NCBI GenBank assembly: GCA_037176905.1
Contig: JBBBWG010026569.1
Location: forward strand, 4,607 to 68,606
Direction: 5' to 3'
DNA: 64,000 nucleotides
Source of the DNA: Azolla pinnata
Lineage: Eukaryota; Streptophyta; Polypodiopsida; Salviniales; Salviniaceae
Shown: piece by piece, positions 1 to 10,300 of the stretch
How positions within the stretch are numbered: the first letter of the stretch is position 1
Layout: every line of letters starts with the position of its first letter
The notes under the pieces: generated by a model
What the model saw: only the letters and a program-made list of their open reading frames with translations
What the model was told of the DNA's origin: nothing
Database searches by the model: none
Position numbers and translations under genes: made by a program

Positions 1-140
1 TAGGGTTTGTGAGGGGATTTTTTTAGGGTTAGGGTTAGGGTTTGTGAGGGGATTTTTTTAGGGTTAGGGTTAGGGTTTGTGAGGGGATTTTTTTAGGGTT
101 AGGGTTAGGGTTAGGGTTGTGAAGGGAATTTTTTAGGGTT
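1..140. repeat. 35-bp tandem repeat carrying TTAGGG units
   Basis: Four copies of a unit made of GTGAGGGGATTTTTTT followed by two to four TTAGGG motifs. The GTGAGGGG (last copy GTGAAGGG) starts lie at 9, 44, 79 and 119, giving spacings of 35, 35 and 40. It runs directly into the leader of the PEBP-like gene. The regular non-telomeric insert shows that this is an interstitial satellite, not a chromosome end. Confidence 0.9.
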
Positions 141-349
141 AGGGTTTTAGGGCAAAAATGGTGATGATGATGAAGACGACACGTGAGCGGCATGCAGAGA
201 GTGCAGGTGTCGAGGAAGACGGCGATGGCGATGGCGAAGAAGCAGAAGACAGGGGAGGAGGAGACTACTGCAGAGAAGTCAGCAGCAGGCGGAGCCGAGG
301 AGGAGGAGGAGGAGAAGCAGCAGCAGAAGAAGAAGAAGAAGAAGAAGCC

Positions 350-2038
350 ATGGCTCATCAGCAGCGCCATCTGTACCGCGAGATCGCCGGCGATCTGGAG
401 CGGGCGCAGGAGGAGCAGCAGGAGGAGTTCCGCCTGGTGTCGAGCCAGATGGAGCACGAGGGCAAGATCCCGCGCAGGTTCACGAACCTGGGCCAAGGCG
501 CTCGCCGCGACGAGTCGCCGCCCTTGGAATGGTACGGCGTCCCCGAGGGCGCGCAGAGCCTTGCCCTGATCGTCCAAGATCCCGATGCTCCCGATCCCCA
601 GCACCCCCTCGTGCCTTGGACCCATTGGTAAGCTCTCTCGATCCGTCTGCTGTTAGATGTTGCTGGTTTCCATATCTGCAATCTCGGTCTCTGCCTGCCG
701 GTTTTCAGGGTTTAGGGTTTAGGGTTTAGGGTTTAGGGTTTGTGTTTCCATACCTGCAGGCATCCGAGTCTGTGCCGGCATGTGTTCTGCGTTTCCAGAT
801 CTCTTGTCTGTGTTTCCAATGCCTGTTACATCAAACGGTTTGGATTTCTGTTGCCATTTGGTGTTTCCATATCTGGATTTTTGAGTCTGTGCCTGTAAGC
901 TACATCTAGCATTTGTATTGTGCTTCCATATCTGTTTTCTCTGCATCCGTGTAGTTCACATTTGTATTGTGCTTCCATATCTGCTCTCTACATCTGTCTA
1001 GTTCGCATTTGTATTGTGCTTCCATATCTGTTCTCTGTATCTGTAGGTTACATTTTTATTGCGGTTGCATATCTGTTGTCTGTGTCGGTGCCTGGATCTG
1101 TATATATCAAAGCTTCATTTTGTCTGTCGTTTGCCTTTCCCATATCTGCATTTGTATCTTTTACTTGGACCCACCTTCTGGGTGTGCTTCCACAGTGTTT
1201 TTCAGCATGTTCTTGTTATATAATCCACCGTTTTTTCTGCCGTTGTTTCTCAGGGTCTTGATCAACATACCTCCTACCTTGAAAGGTTTAATACACTACT
1301 ACATGCCCACTTTCTAAATACTTCCAAAGTACACGGTTGCATGCCTTGCGCATTGTTGGATCTGTGAAGTGTCGGGTGTTTCTGGTTGTTATTAGGGATT
1401 CCTGCCAATTTCTCATCGAAAGATGTAGATGAGAAGAGCGAGTATGCGAGCATTCAAGAAGGGATCAACGACTGGAAGATTCCAGGGTACAGAGGCCCTC
1501 ACCCTCCTGTCGGAGTTCATCGTTACGAGTTCAAACTGTATGCGCTCGACACGACCTTGAAGCTTGGCCATAAGGTAACCAACCTCTTATTGTGCTTGGT
1601 ATCCAGGGTAGGGTTTCTATATATGTCGGCAAACCTTATAAATGTTTCTACATATGCTATCAAACCTTTAAAAAAAAGCTTCATCAAACCGCGAGATATG
1701 TTGAAGAAACGATGTAGGTTTTAGGGTTAGCCTTTGGCAGATGATGTTCAAGGAAGAACCGATCTTCCTCCCCATTCTAACTGCCATCTACCCATCTATA
1801 CTCTGCCTATGAATGTGATGGGTTGATCTTCATATACAATGTCTTATGTGCTTGGTAGGTGACAAAAGACAAAGCATTGGAAGCTATGGATGGCCACATC
1901 CTTGGTGTTGCAGAGCTAGTTGCGCACTATGGCCGAGAGAAGTCCAAGTTGGATAGTGGATATATTCCACCAGGAGGCCCTCATCCTGTTGGTTCAGGTT
2001 GGCCTGATGTGATGAAGGGACAGGCTCAGTTTCGATGA
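350..2038 (+). CDS. YbhB/YbcL-type phosphatidylethanolamine-binding (PEBP) family protein
   Basis: Exons 350-627, 1254-1285, 1396-1574 and 1859-2038 join in phase to a 222-residue protein. It has the PEBP ligand-pocket motif DPDAP at residues 77-81, then PWTHW, VLINIPPTLKG and GPHPPVGVHRYEF, and ends in a VAELVAHY helix and a GGPHPVGSGWPD tail. This matches the bacterial-like YbhB/YbcL Raf-kinase-inhibitor-like branch kept in plants (Arabidopsis At5g01300 type), not the FT/TFL1 flowering branch. Cytosolic ligand binding is inferred; the true ligand is unknown. The ATG at 350 sits in a GCCATGGCT context. An in-frame ATG at 158 would only add an acidic, low-complexity leader and is rejected. 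Exon 2 is a 32-nt microexon. The gene is tail-to-tail with the LLPH-type gene. Confidence 0.9.
705..1110 (+). repeat. TTTAGGG run and ~48-bp minisatellite in PEBP intron 1
   Basis: Five uninterrupted TTTAGGG units lie at about 705-742. They are followed by a degenerate tandem repeat whose clearest copies share ATTTGTATTGTGCTTCCATA and start at 911, 960 and 1007, with weaker copies on each side built on TTTCCATATCTG. All of it is inside the 626-bp first intron of the PEBP-like gene. Confidence 0.8.
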
Positions 2039-3464
2039 GGCTAGGCTCTGGTATCTCATCTGAAGTTATATATAGAGAGATGTTATGTACTGAACAAAAG
2101 CACCCGGAACTCCTTTTCTGTACAGTTTCTCTCTCCTTCCATGTAAAAAATCTTCTTTGCATGTGTGGAGGTTTCTGGCCACATTGCAACACACGCTTCA
2201 CAAAGGCAATGTATATGACACTATTATATATGAATCAATAGTACCTGAATTTTCAAACTATTTCGAGATTGGATCATTATTTCTGCATATCATGTTTTGA
2301 TGATCAACAAGCGTACAGAGCCTGCGTGATGCTAATGTAGTTCCTCTGTGAAATTTGTTCCGTTAGTCATTTGGATGTGTTACAACACCAGTATTTTGGA
2401 GTTTTTCCCTCTTTCCAAATTCCGTGAGGATGGAGGGCTGTTTTGGGGATTTTAAGGATTTATCTTTTGTATACACAAGCTACATCAAAGGATGATGTTA
2501 CACTACCCTAATAATGTATGCTATCGTAGCTCTTTCTCGATTGTTGACATCATATCATATCTTTGCGAAGATTTTTGGGTGCACTCACAGCTGGAAGCCT
2601 ATCATGATATCATGTGAAGATTTTCAAGTACAGTTTTAGGATGTGTGCATCATCATAGGTGATAGATATGCAGAACAGAGATTTTGATGATATTCATGAG
2701 ATTATAAATGGTCCCAGCTGTGTCAAGGAACACAATTCAGCCGTAATCAACACAAACTTTTATCTACTTAAGAATTCTGATTTCATCTGATATACAAATG
2801 GTCCCAGCGAAAGTAACACAATTCTGCCACAAAATCAAGACATTGCTGCTTAACTCGAGTTCAGATACGCCGCGATTCCCTGTAATGATGGGATAGAAGG
2901 AAACAGACAAACATCAAATCTTCCGGATTAACATAGAATTAGATGTAATGGAATTAACCACGTTGTATTGAACTCAATAGTTTCAGTGCCACAAGTGCCT
3001 ACTGCCCAGTGAAGTAATGCTCTAAATCGTAGAGCTTTCAATCTTCAGCAACGAAGAAGTTTGCTTAAATCAGAGTATGATGAACCATAGTTCTGAAGCA
3101 ATTGAAGGAACAACAACAGATGTCGTGAACAAAAAGCAAGGACTGCTTTAGAATATGATGGAAAACTGTTTATAATACTCTCAAAACTGTTTAGAATATG
3201 ATGGAACACTGAGTTGCATAAACGTATGATGGCAAAAAAATTACACAAAGCAATTGGTCCGTGCGTTATGAAGCTCAAATCTTCACACAGAAAGCGCAAA
3301 AGACGGTGCCATAAAGAAAACAAAGACCATGGACCCATATATGCATTTTCAAGATCTATACTCTTCTATCTAACTCAAAATAACATGCATTCCGATCCCT
3401 GAATGTCTTCTTCTCTCGTTCATTCCACATCCCATTTGTTAGCTGAGAGCTTGCTCTTTTAATA
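2039..3464. other. Intergenic stretch between convergent genes
   Basis: This stretch holds the 3' flanks of the PEBP-like gene (left) and the LLPH-type gene (right). It is AT-rich, and open frames on both strands are short and resemble no family I know. No RNA gene or repeat array was recognised. Confidence 0.6.
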
Positions 3465-5021
3465 TCAGAAATTCAATTTCTTCTGCTTCCGTTTGTCTTT
3501 CTTTAGCCGTGATTTGCTCTTTCCTCGTTTCTTAATACCTCCCTTTGCTCTAAGCTTACTAGAAGAATCAGCATCAATCGACATAGGTTCTACAGTACCA
3601 CTTCTTCCTCTGCATTCAGGTTCCATGTCTGCATACATGAAGAGTAGAGCAGAAACAAAAGTCCATATCAACATGGCTTGTATTGCGAGAACACACTTCT
3701 AAAATACCTAAAGACTCATCACAATAGAATGGTTATGATACTGATTATTCTGACAGAAAAAACTAGACCATCACATGAAATGTTGAGCAGTACATGTAGC
3801 TTTGTTCAGCAAGAAATATGTATATTAGAATGCTCACTGTTATCACGTGTTTTAACATTTTCGAAAAAAGAAGATATTAAACAAGTCTTCTATGTTTTCT
3901 TCACTCGATAAAGCTATTGATATGGCTTATTAACTCTGGCCAAAAAAACTTCTTCTAAAACGAAATCGATTCCTCATCGAGAAAGGTTTTCAGAATAAAT
4001 CCTTCACGAGTACCTCAAGTTTTAACATTAAATAGGTAGGTCAGATCAACATAGATAGCAGCCATATTTAGTGTATTTACGTAATTAACGAACTTCATCA
4101 ACTCCTAAGTAATTAGAAAGCAATCATCGTATCGCTAAGTATGCTTGCACTACTGCTGGAGCCAGAGCAATAAAATAAGTTTAGTCATGATTCGAGTCCT
4201 AACCCTATATCTATACATAACCCCAACTTGAAACATAACTTCCGACAAGTCATGCATTCTACGGAAATTCTCAGCGAGTTATCTCAGATGGGCTTGCAAG
4301 GAATAAGCAGACATGCTCTTATCTCCATTCTAGTCCTGACCCTAGTTGTACACACCTCAGCCCAACTTGAAGCATAACTACCGAGCTCAAGCATTCTGTG
4401 GAAATTCCCAGTGAGATATCTCAGATTGGTTTGCAATGAATCAGCAGACTGGTTTTGTTCTGCACACGAAATCACTCAGACACTGCCGAAAACCTCAAAA
4501 GATGGATTGCACAGCATAAACTAGTTTCCAACCTTCATTCGAAGAAACCCTAAAAACCCTCGAGGGAAAACAAAACCCTAAACCTAATCGTCGAGAATAG
4601 CAACGAATTCAGAGTAAAACCGTGACTTTTCTTATCCCTACAGAAACACTACACAACAATCCTCCTGCACAGTAAACCTTCCCCGCAACTAAAACATCCT
4701 TCGTACACCAGAAAACAGTAGCACTCACCAAAAAGCGCAGAAACTCTACGAACCCTAATCGCATCTCAACCCAGTTTGCAAACCAGCAGCAGCACCCGAA
4801 ACCCCTAGAGACGCAACAAAGCCCACGAGCTTTTCCAACGCGAGGAACTTACCCATCTCGGAAGGTTTCCTCTTGTTGGGGACTTCCACTTTAGGGGCCA
4901 GAAGAGCAGCTTCCATGGCAGCTTCTTTGCTGGCATCCTTGGCGTTGTAGTGAGGCTCCACGATCTCTCTCTTGAGGGTGCGGAGGCGCTTCTTCCTCTT
5001 GGAGCGGATCGATTTCCCCAT
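3465..5021 (-). CDS. LLPH: LLPH (LAPS18-like) nucleolar protein homologue
   Basis: Exons 5021-4853 and 3628-3465 join through a split Asp codon (G|AC) to a 110-residue, very basic protein. The N-terminus MGKSIRSKRKKRLRTLKRE is the conserved start of the LLP-homologue/DUF2423 family. The C-terminus, a Lys/Arg run ending KRKQKKLNF, is the other conserved patch. Family members are small nucleolar proteins tied to large-subunit ribosome assembly; that role is inferred here. The donor GGTAAGTT and acceptor TATGCAG fit consensus. The 1.2-kb intron carries telo-box-like AAACCCTAA motifs near 4545-4585, a motif common near plant translation genes. The alternative of stopping unspliced at 4755 would lose the conserved C-terminus. 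Confidence 0.85.
4540..4590. promoter_or_regulatory. Telo-box-like AAACCCTAA cluster in LLPH intron 1
   Basis: Several ACCCTAAA-type motifs lie within about 50 bp, 3' of the first coding exon of the LLPH-type gene. In plants such telo-boxes are known near ribosomal and translation-factor genes and are bound by Myb-type factors. A function here is inferred. Confidence 0.4.
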
Positions 5022-5129
5022 TACAGACAGGCGCTGCTGCTTTCCTCTTGGATTCGCTCTGTCTTCCTCCTCAATGCGTTGCTAGGGCTTCTCTCTTTCT
5101 CTCGTGTTGTGGGTTTTTGGACTGAATTA

Positions 5130-5690
5130 TGAAGAGAAGGATTTGGTCCCAATTTTGATTATGACTAGAACTAGCAAAGACAAGTGATGATTTTGCTTGA
5201 TCAGTCTATTTAGACTTAAATTGCTAGTTATATTGTTGAAGCATTCAGGGATCGATCGAATCCCTTAATGATGGGAAAGATTGGATTGAGGTATTTATTA
5301 TATGGATGAGGAAGAGCATGATTTGGTTCCAATTTCGATCGATCCCTTACCAAGAAAGGCTATTAATGATTTGCTTCTGCCTTCTGTTTAGACTTAATTT
5401 GCTAGTTACATTGTCACATGTAAGGGATCGATCAAATCCCTTAATGATGGAACAAGGTTTTCGCTTTGGGTTTAGGGTTTTGGGAACTTCCATCCTTACT
5501 AATGTGCCTGACGACGCTTCTAGATGTGGTCCCAATTTTGGTTGAGTTAAACTAGGAAAGATGGTGATGATTTGCATATTTCGACCTGATTGCTACTTGT
5601 ATTGTTACATGTAAGGGAATGATCGGATCCCTTAATGATGGAAGAAGGTTTTCACCCCTTGCGTTTCGAGTTTAGGGTCAAGGCTCGAGA
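5130..5690. repeat. Three degenerate ~176-191-bp tandem copies upstream of LLPH
   Basis: Each copy runs through GATTTGGTCCCAATTTTGAT-like sequence, a TTTGCTAGTTACATTGT-like part, and an ATCCCTTAATGATGG end. The shared end motif starts at 5261, 5437 and 5628. Copy 2 contains the inverted repeat TAAGGGAT...ATCCCTTA; the others keep it imperfectly. The array begins about 100 bp upstream of the LLPH start codon. Confidence 0.75.
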
Positions 5691-6102
5691 ACTATGATCC
5701 TTCTTCCAGATGTTGTGCGATTCTGTAGACTTTTGACATAGCATTCAGGATGCATCCCACGAATAGTTCGATTTTGATTTTCGAAGGGACTGAAGCGGGC
5801 CACCAATGATGTATTTGCAGTACTCACAAGTCGTTGGATCATAGATCACATTGCTGTCATGGGATAATCGAAGGTGACTCGAAGTTCAAGACTGATAATC
5901 CCATTAAAAGGCTTCGAGTTACAATCTGTATCTTAGACTTCTCTTCGAGTAAAAGATTGAACAATTAAGGGATATCAAACATTGGTTCTTTGTCCATGTG
6001 TTTAATTTCATCTCGACTCATGAAAGGGCGTGAGAATCAAAATGACTTGCCATATTGATTGCTATAAATTATTGAATCCTTCTGTTGTAGTACGTTAGTA
6101 GC

Positions 6103-6225
6103 AATCAGTCATATCTATTGTGGTGGTTAATCACAATCAGTTATATCTATTGTGATGGTTTAACACAATCAGTTATATCTATTGTGCTGGTTAATCACAA
6201 TCAGTTATATCTATTCTTGTGGGCA
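6103..6225. repeat. 32-bp minisatellite, four copies
   Basis: The motif AATCAGTTATATCTATTGTG starts at 6103, 6135, 6167 and 6199, exactly 32 bp apart, with TGGTTAATCAC linkers. It is intergenic, about 0.8 kb beyond the stop codon of the BZR-type gene. Confidence 0.85.
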
Positions 6226-6995
6226 CACCTATTCAGAGCCAAATTACTGAAGTTTTCTACTGTTGGTAATCATATTGGGCAGGTAAATGTCGAAGGATAT
6301 AAATTACATACCTACACATGAAGTTGTGAAAATTGCAGTCCTCCACAATGCTTTGATCAGCACCCTCCACCTGCATCACAAGTTCCACGAGATTTGATAA
6401 TAACACTCTTTCTATACCCACCTGATATCATAGTCACAAATGTTGGCAATCAGGTCACAGAGAATCAATGAATCCCTCTAAGATGGAGATGGTACCATCT
6501 GTTGACCACAATATAGTTCCATTCTGCTGAGACACCGTAAATTTTGGTAAGCACAGACAATGCCCAAACCAAATTCACCTTCCAATATTACTTTCCAAGT
6601 TACAATCAATCTTCAGGGTTAGTGAATTCTAGCCAAAACAATTGAAATCTCTGATTTGACTGTGTATTCACATCTTAGATGTTAGCTTCGACAACAGATA
6701 GTAGAAATAACAATTCTAACCAATCATCGTGTTAACATCTAGTTACAAAATGGGCTTTTTTCGTAAGTGACATTTACTTGATGGCTGTGAGGACGGATAA
6801 TCTGACAACTTCCGCACAGGTGAACTGAATATTCCAATCAGATTTGTTTCTGTTTACATGCAGTGAGCCATTGTGGTGAAGATAGCATGCGTTTTACAAG
6901 CAGTCCGTTCCAGCTCGAATATAAATTCCAACGCATCAATTGCATTCCCAAAAAAATCCGATCTTTAGTTAGTCCTTCTGAAGAAACCAACCGAA

Positions 6996-9226
6996 TTAAA
7001 ATGTCCCACCATTTGGCTGTGGAGAGCCGATTGGAGTATTCTGATTCGAAGCCCTGGATTCCTGCAAGAAAGGATGCGACTGTGTATAGAGTAGATTTAA
7101 TGATGAAGGTACTCCTATGCCCTGGGGAGAACCAATAGGTGTATTCTGATTTGATGCTCTTGCCTCGAGTAAGAAAGGATGTTGCTGCTGAGTATTGTAA
7201 ATCATGCTAGGCGATGATAATCCATTCCTTGTGTTGTTATTGTTGTACACCATCCCGCTCAATTGCTGTGCACAATAAAAGCTTGAAGGCAAAGGACTGG
7301 CACTAGTGTTAGCAACCGGAACACCAGAAAAGCTAGATGAGGGTGTTTCCCCTGGAGTCCTTACAGGTAGTGCATCTCTAGATTCAATCAAATCTCCAGG
7401 GAAGTAGCAAGTCACCTGCGGTGGTGCATTATGATCCTCCCCCAGCCCCAATAATGCCTCACCGTCGTCGTTTAGTACATAGCTGTGAGGAATGGATCTT
7501 CCTCCTAGGAAGATTGAGCTGCCGAATTGCATGGTCGATGATAGCCCTTCAGCACGGCCCGAGATGAGCGGTGACGGGCATGAGCTAACAAGACCCATAC
7601 CTGAATTGTTACCGCTGCCAATGTACCTTGGTGAAGCAGTAGTAGAACAATCACCACCAGTTTGATCAATGGTGGGATCAATGCCGATGATGGCAGCGGG
7701 TGCACTATTGAATCCACCTAAGCTGTTTAAGCTGCTTGAGCTCGGTGTTGGAGTGAGCGAAGGTGAGGCCAATGTACCTGGAGATGTTTGCATAGTAGGT
7801 TTGTTCTTCGTGAGGCCCAGCTTTTGTGGTAATATCGGTGTCCTGCTTGGACATCCTGAGCCCTGCTGCTGCTGTAGCATAACCAGAAAGATCCATATGA
7901 ATTTAGCATAAATCATGGTGATGTATTCACACGCAAACACCTTCTAATCATAATCAGAAAGGTCTCGGTAAATGAAGCACAATGACACTTGGTGCATCCA
8001 TTTATGCAGAAAGAATCAGATCATAATGAGAAACTACTGTAGCACAACAAATCACGGTGCATGTGTTCATGCATACACCTTCAGCACAATCAGTCATGAA
8101 TAAATTACGAAAACAGGTTCAATTAACAAGCAGACACGTCTCATACAATTGAACATAATCAATAATAGTGCATGCATTCATGCATGTCCGCTCAAAGGAG
8201 AAGATTTTAGATGCCACATTAATGGAAGCTGTAAATTTAACCATCTTCTTCTGGAACATTGTACTTCAGATATTTTTTAAAGCAGTTGTTGGGAGCTTTA
8301 CAGTGTATTTCACTCAAAGAGGCGCGATGATGATAGCCAAATACGATCCTATCAAGTGCTGAATCGACGATGAAAGACAACGCACAGATTATGCCAAAAG
8401 CGAAACAAGATCAACCACAATACATACTGACAACCAACTAGATTCTGGAAACATTTCTGCGTTCGAAAAGTAGGATAAAAGCCTATCACAGCCAACACCG
8501 ATCAAACAGCGAAAAGAAAAATAATGTTGAGAAATAGCGGTGGCCAGCCTATAGCAGAACTTCACAGAATGAAAGATAGCAAAGCTATACACGTCTGCCT
8601 ACTCGGTCTCTCTTTCTAACTGGAAATAAACAAAGATGTGAAATTAATACAAGCGCGAGAAAGGTAAACTCTACACTACAAAATGAAAAGAAGAACCTTC
8701 AAAAGCTCGATGCTTCCATAGCTACCAAAATAAGGTGCAAAAAAACGTACAGTTTTTGAAAGGGAAAAGACAAAGAAAATCTATCCAGGTCTATCATAAC
8801 AGTAAAAAATGTGCAAATTGACATATCTTCGTAGCCTAAGCAAATATCTCTATGAAATGTTAAGATGAAACAGTATTTCTTTGACAGAACCATCAAAGAA
8901 ATTAAAAACAATTGTTCCATTGAGAAGTTTCAGTGACTGACTGTTTTTTTGTATGTCGTCCCATCAGCTTCAACTGTCCATCCAGCTTCCATGGCCAAAG
9001 CTCTGAGAACGTCGTTAATGTCGGCTCGTGGAGGAAGATTATAGTTGCCGTGTTTTCGCAGACCAGCCAGGATTTTGGTAGTGATAGATCGTCGGTGCCT
9101 CTCGCGTATCTTCGTCTTCTCTTTCTCCTTCTCGCTGGAAACCCTGGGTTTTTTCTCCTTCTCCTCTTCGTTTTGCGGACTGCAAAGCTCCTGATCTTCC
9201 TTCGCAAACCGATCCAGCTCGGCCAT
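6996..9226 (-). CDS. BZR1/BES1-family transcription factor with BAM7/8-like DNA-binding domain
   Basis: Exons 9226-8942 and 7871-6996 (1,070-bp intron, phase 0) give 386 residues. The BZR1-type DNA-binding domain spans about residues 37-94, with the basic stretch [17 protein letters not shown] and then [32 protein letters not shown]. In seed-plant BES1/BZR1 the equivalent is RRERRRRAIAAKI...PKHCDNNEVLKAL, so this copy is closer to the domain fused to beta-amylase in BAM7/8; yet no amylase follows. The rest is Ser/Pro/Thr-rich with many S/T-x-x-x-S/T sites that GSK3-type kinases could use. A 19-residue motif [19 protein letters not shown] occurs twice (about 326-344 and 361-379). I see no LxLxL repression motif at the end. 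A nuclear regulator of transcription is the family role; target genes and any brassinosteroid link are unknown. The start is in a CCATGGCC context. Confidence 0.85.
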
Positions 9227-9377
9227 GGGGAGAAGGAAGCAAGCGGGATGGAGGGAAACAAGCGGCGAAACGAGCGAAACGGAGCTTCAGCGAGGAGAGG
9301 AGCCTTCAAAAATGCGAAAATCGTCTCGTAACCATGAACGCGGCGAAGAAGAAAGAAAGGAAAGATAGCGACCGACG

Positions 9378-9700
9378 GTGTGGAGAAGACGACGGCGAGA
9401 AAGAGGATTAGCGGACCGAGAGGAAGATGAAGAAGAAGAAGAAGAAGAAGACGACGGCGATGAAGAAAGAGGAGGCGACGGCGAAGGCGGCGATGAGAAC
9501 GATGGCGATGGCGAGGAAGAAGATTTGGACGACTTGGGGGAGATTTTACAGGCGTTTGGAAGAGAAGAAAGAGAGGAATGGAAGGTCGAGATGGAGAGCT
9601 TGCTCCGCCATAGCTAGCGGCTCCAAGGAGCTGCGGATTGTGCAGGTCGGAGCTCCATCTCCATCTCCATCTGCATCTCCATCTCCATCTCCGTTCGTTT
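9378..9700. repeat. GA-rich low-complexity leader and CATCTC hexanucleotide run
   Basis: Upstream of the BZR-type start the + strand is rich in GAAGAAGAAG and GGCGATGGCG, then has a CATCTC/CATCTG run at about 9655-9695. It probably belongs to the promoter or leader of the minus-strand gene. Open frames through it are low complexity only. Confidence 0.6.
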
Positions 9701-9889
9701 CTCTGTGTGTTTTGCGAAGGAAGGAGAAGGACGACGAAGAACCCGAAAATTCCCAAATTTCTTTGTTTTTTTTTTTCCCTTATTTCTCCAAATTATCATT
9801 TCCCTCTCTTTATTTCGTTTTATTTCGGGGAAAATTGCCCAACAAAAACCAGAAAATCACGATTTTTAGCGCCCGCTAAAACACTGCAA

Positions 9890-10300
9890 AAATTTTACAA
9901 ACTTATGCGCCTCCAGATTCAAAAGTTTTAACGCTCGATTGATTGATTAGCACCAAAATCGATTCAATTGTGGGTAGAAAATTACAAATTATTGATCGAT
10001 TAGCACCGAAATCGAGTCAATTGTGGGTAGAAAATTGCAAATTATTGATTGATTAGCACCGAAATCGAGTCAATTGTGGGTAGAAAAGTACAAATTATTG
10101 ATTCATTAGCACCAAAATCAATTCATTTGTGGGTAGAAAATTACAAATTATTGATCGATTAGCACCGAAATCGATTCAATTGTGGGTAGAAAATTACCAA
10201 ATCATGCGCCTCCAGATCCAGATATTTTAACGCTCAATCGATTGATTAGCACCAAAATCAGTTCAATCGTGGGTTTCGAATTGGCCGACTGATTAATGCA
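9890..10300. repeat. 53-bp satellite, five copies, flanked by a direct repeat
   Basis: GTGGGTAGAAAA occurs at 9970, 10023, 10076, 10129 and 10182, each exactly 53 bp apart. The unit also holds GATTGATTAGCACCAAAATC. The array is bracketed by two copies of an ~80-bp segment beginning ATGCGCCTCCAGAT (about 9905 and 10204). Looser copies of the TTGATTAGCACC motif continue to about 10,670. Confidence 0.9.

Larger units (their letters stand above)
5022..6995. other. Intergenic stretch, LLPH 5' side to BZR 3' side
   Basis: Apart from the ~180-bp and 32-bp repeats listed separately, I see only AT-rich DNA with short, unconvincing open frames. The last several hundred bases before 6996 are expected to include the 3' UTR of the minus-strand BZR-type gene. 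Confidence 0.6.

Noticed and set aside
1-140. Chromosome end (true telomere) at the window start
   Set aside because: TTAGGG units are interrupted every 35 bp by a fixed insert, and similar tracts recur inside the window.
158-349. N-terminal extension of the PEBP-like protein from the ATG at 158
   Set aside because: Encodes only Glu/Lys/Gly low complexity from GAA/GAGGAG repeats. The ATG at 350 has a far better context and the family starts there.
8902-9756. 284-codon minus-strand open frame overlapping the BZR start
   Set aside because: It reads the BZR first exon and leader in another frame. Composition is Arg/Leu low complexity and no family is recognised.
9935-10200. 53-bp repeats as a possible CRISPR or origin iteron array
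   Set aside because: No spacers, eukaryotic intron-bearing surroundings and no replication gene. A satellite explains it.
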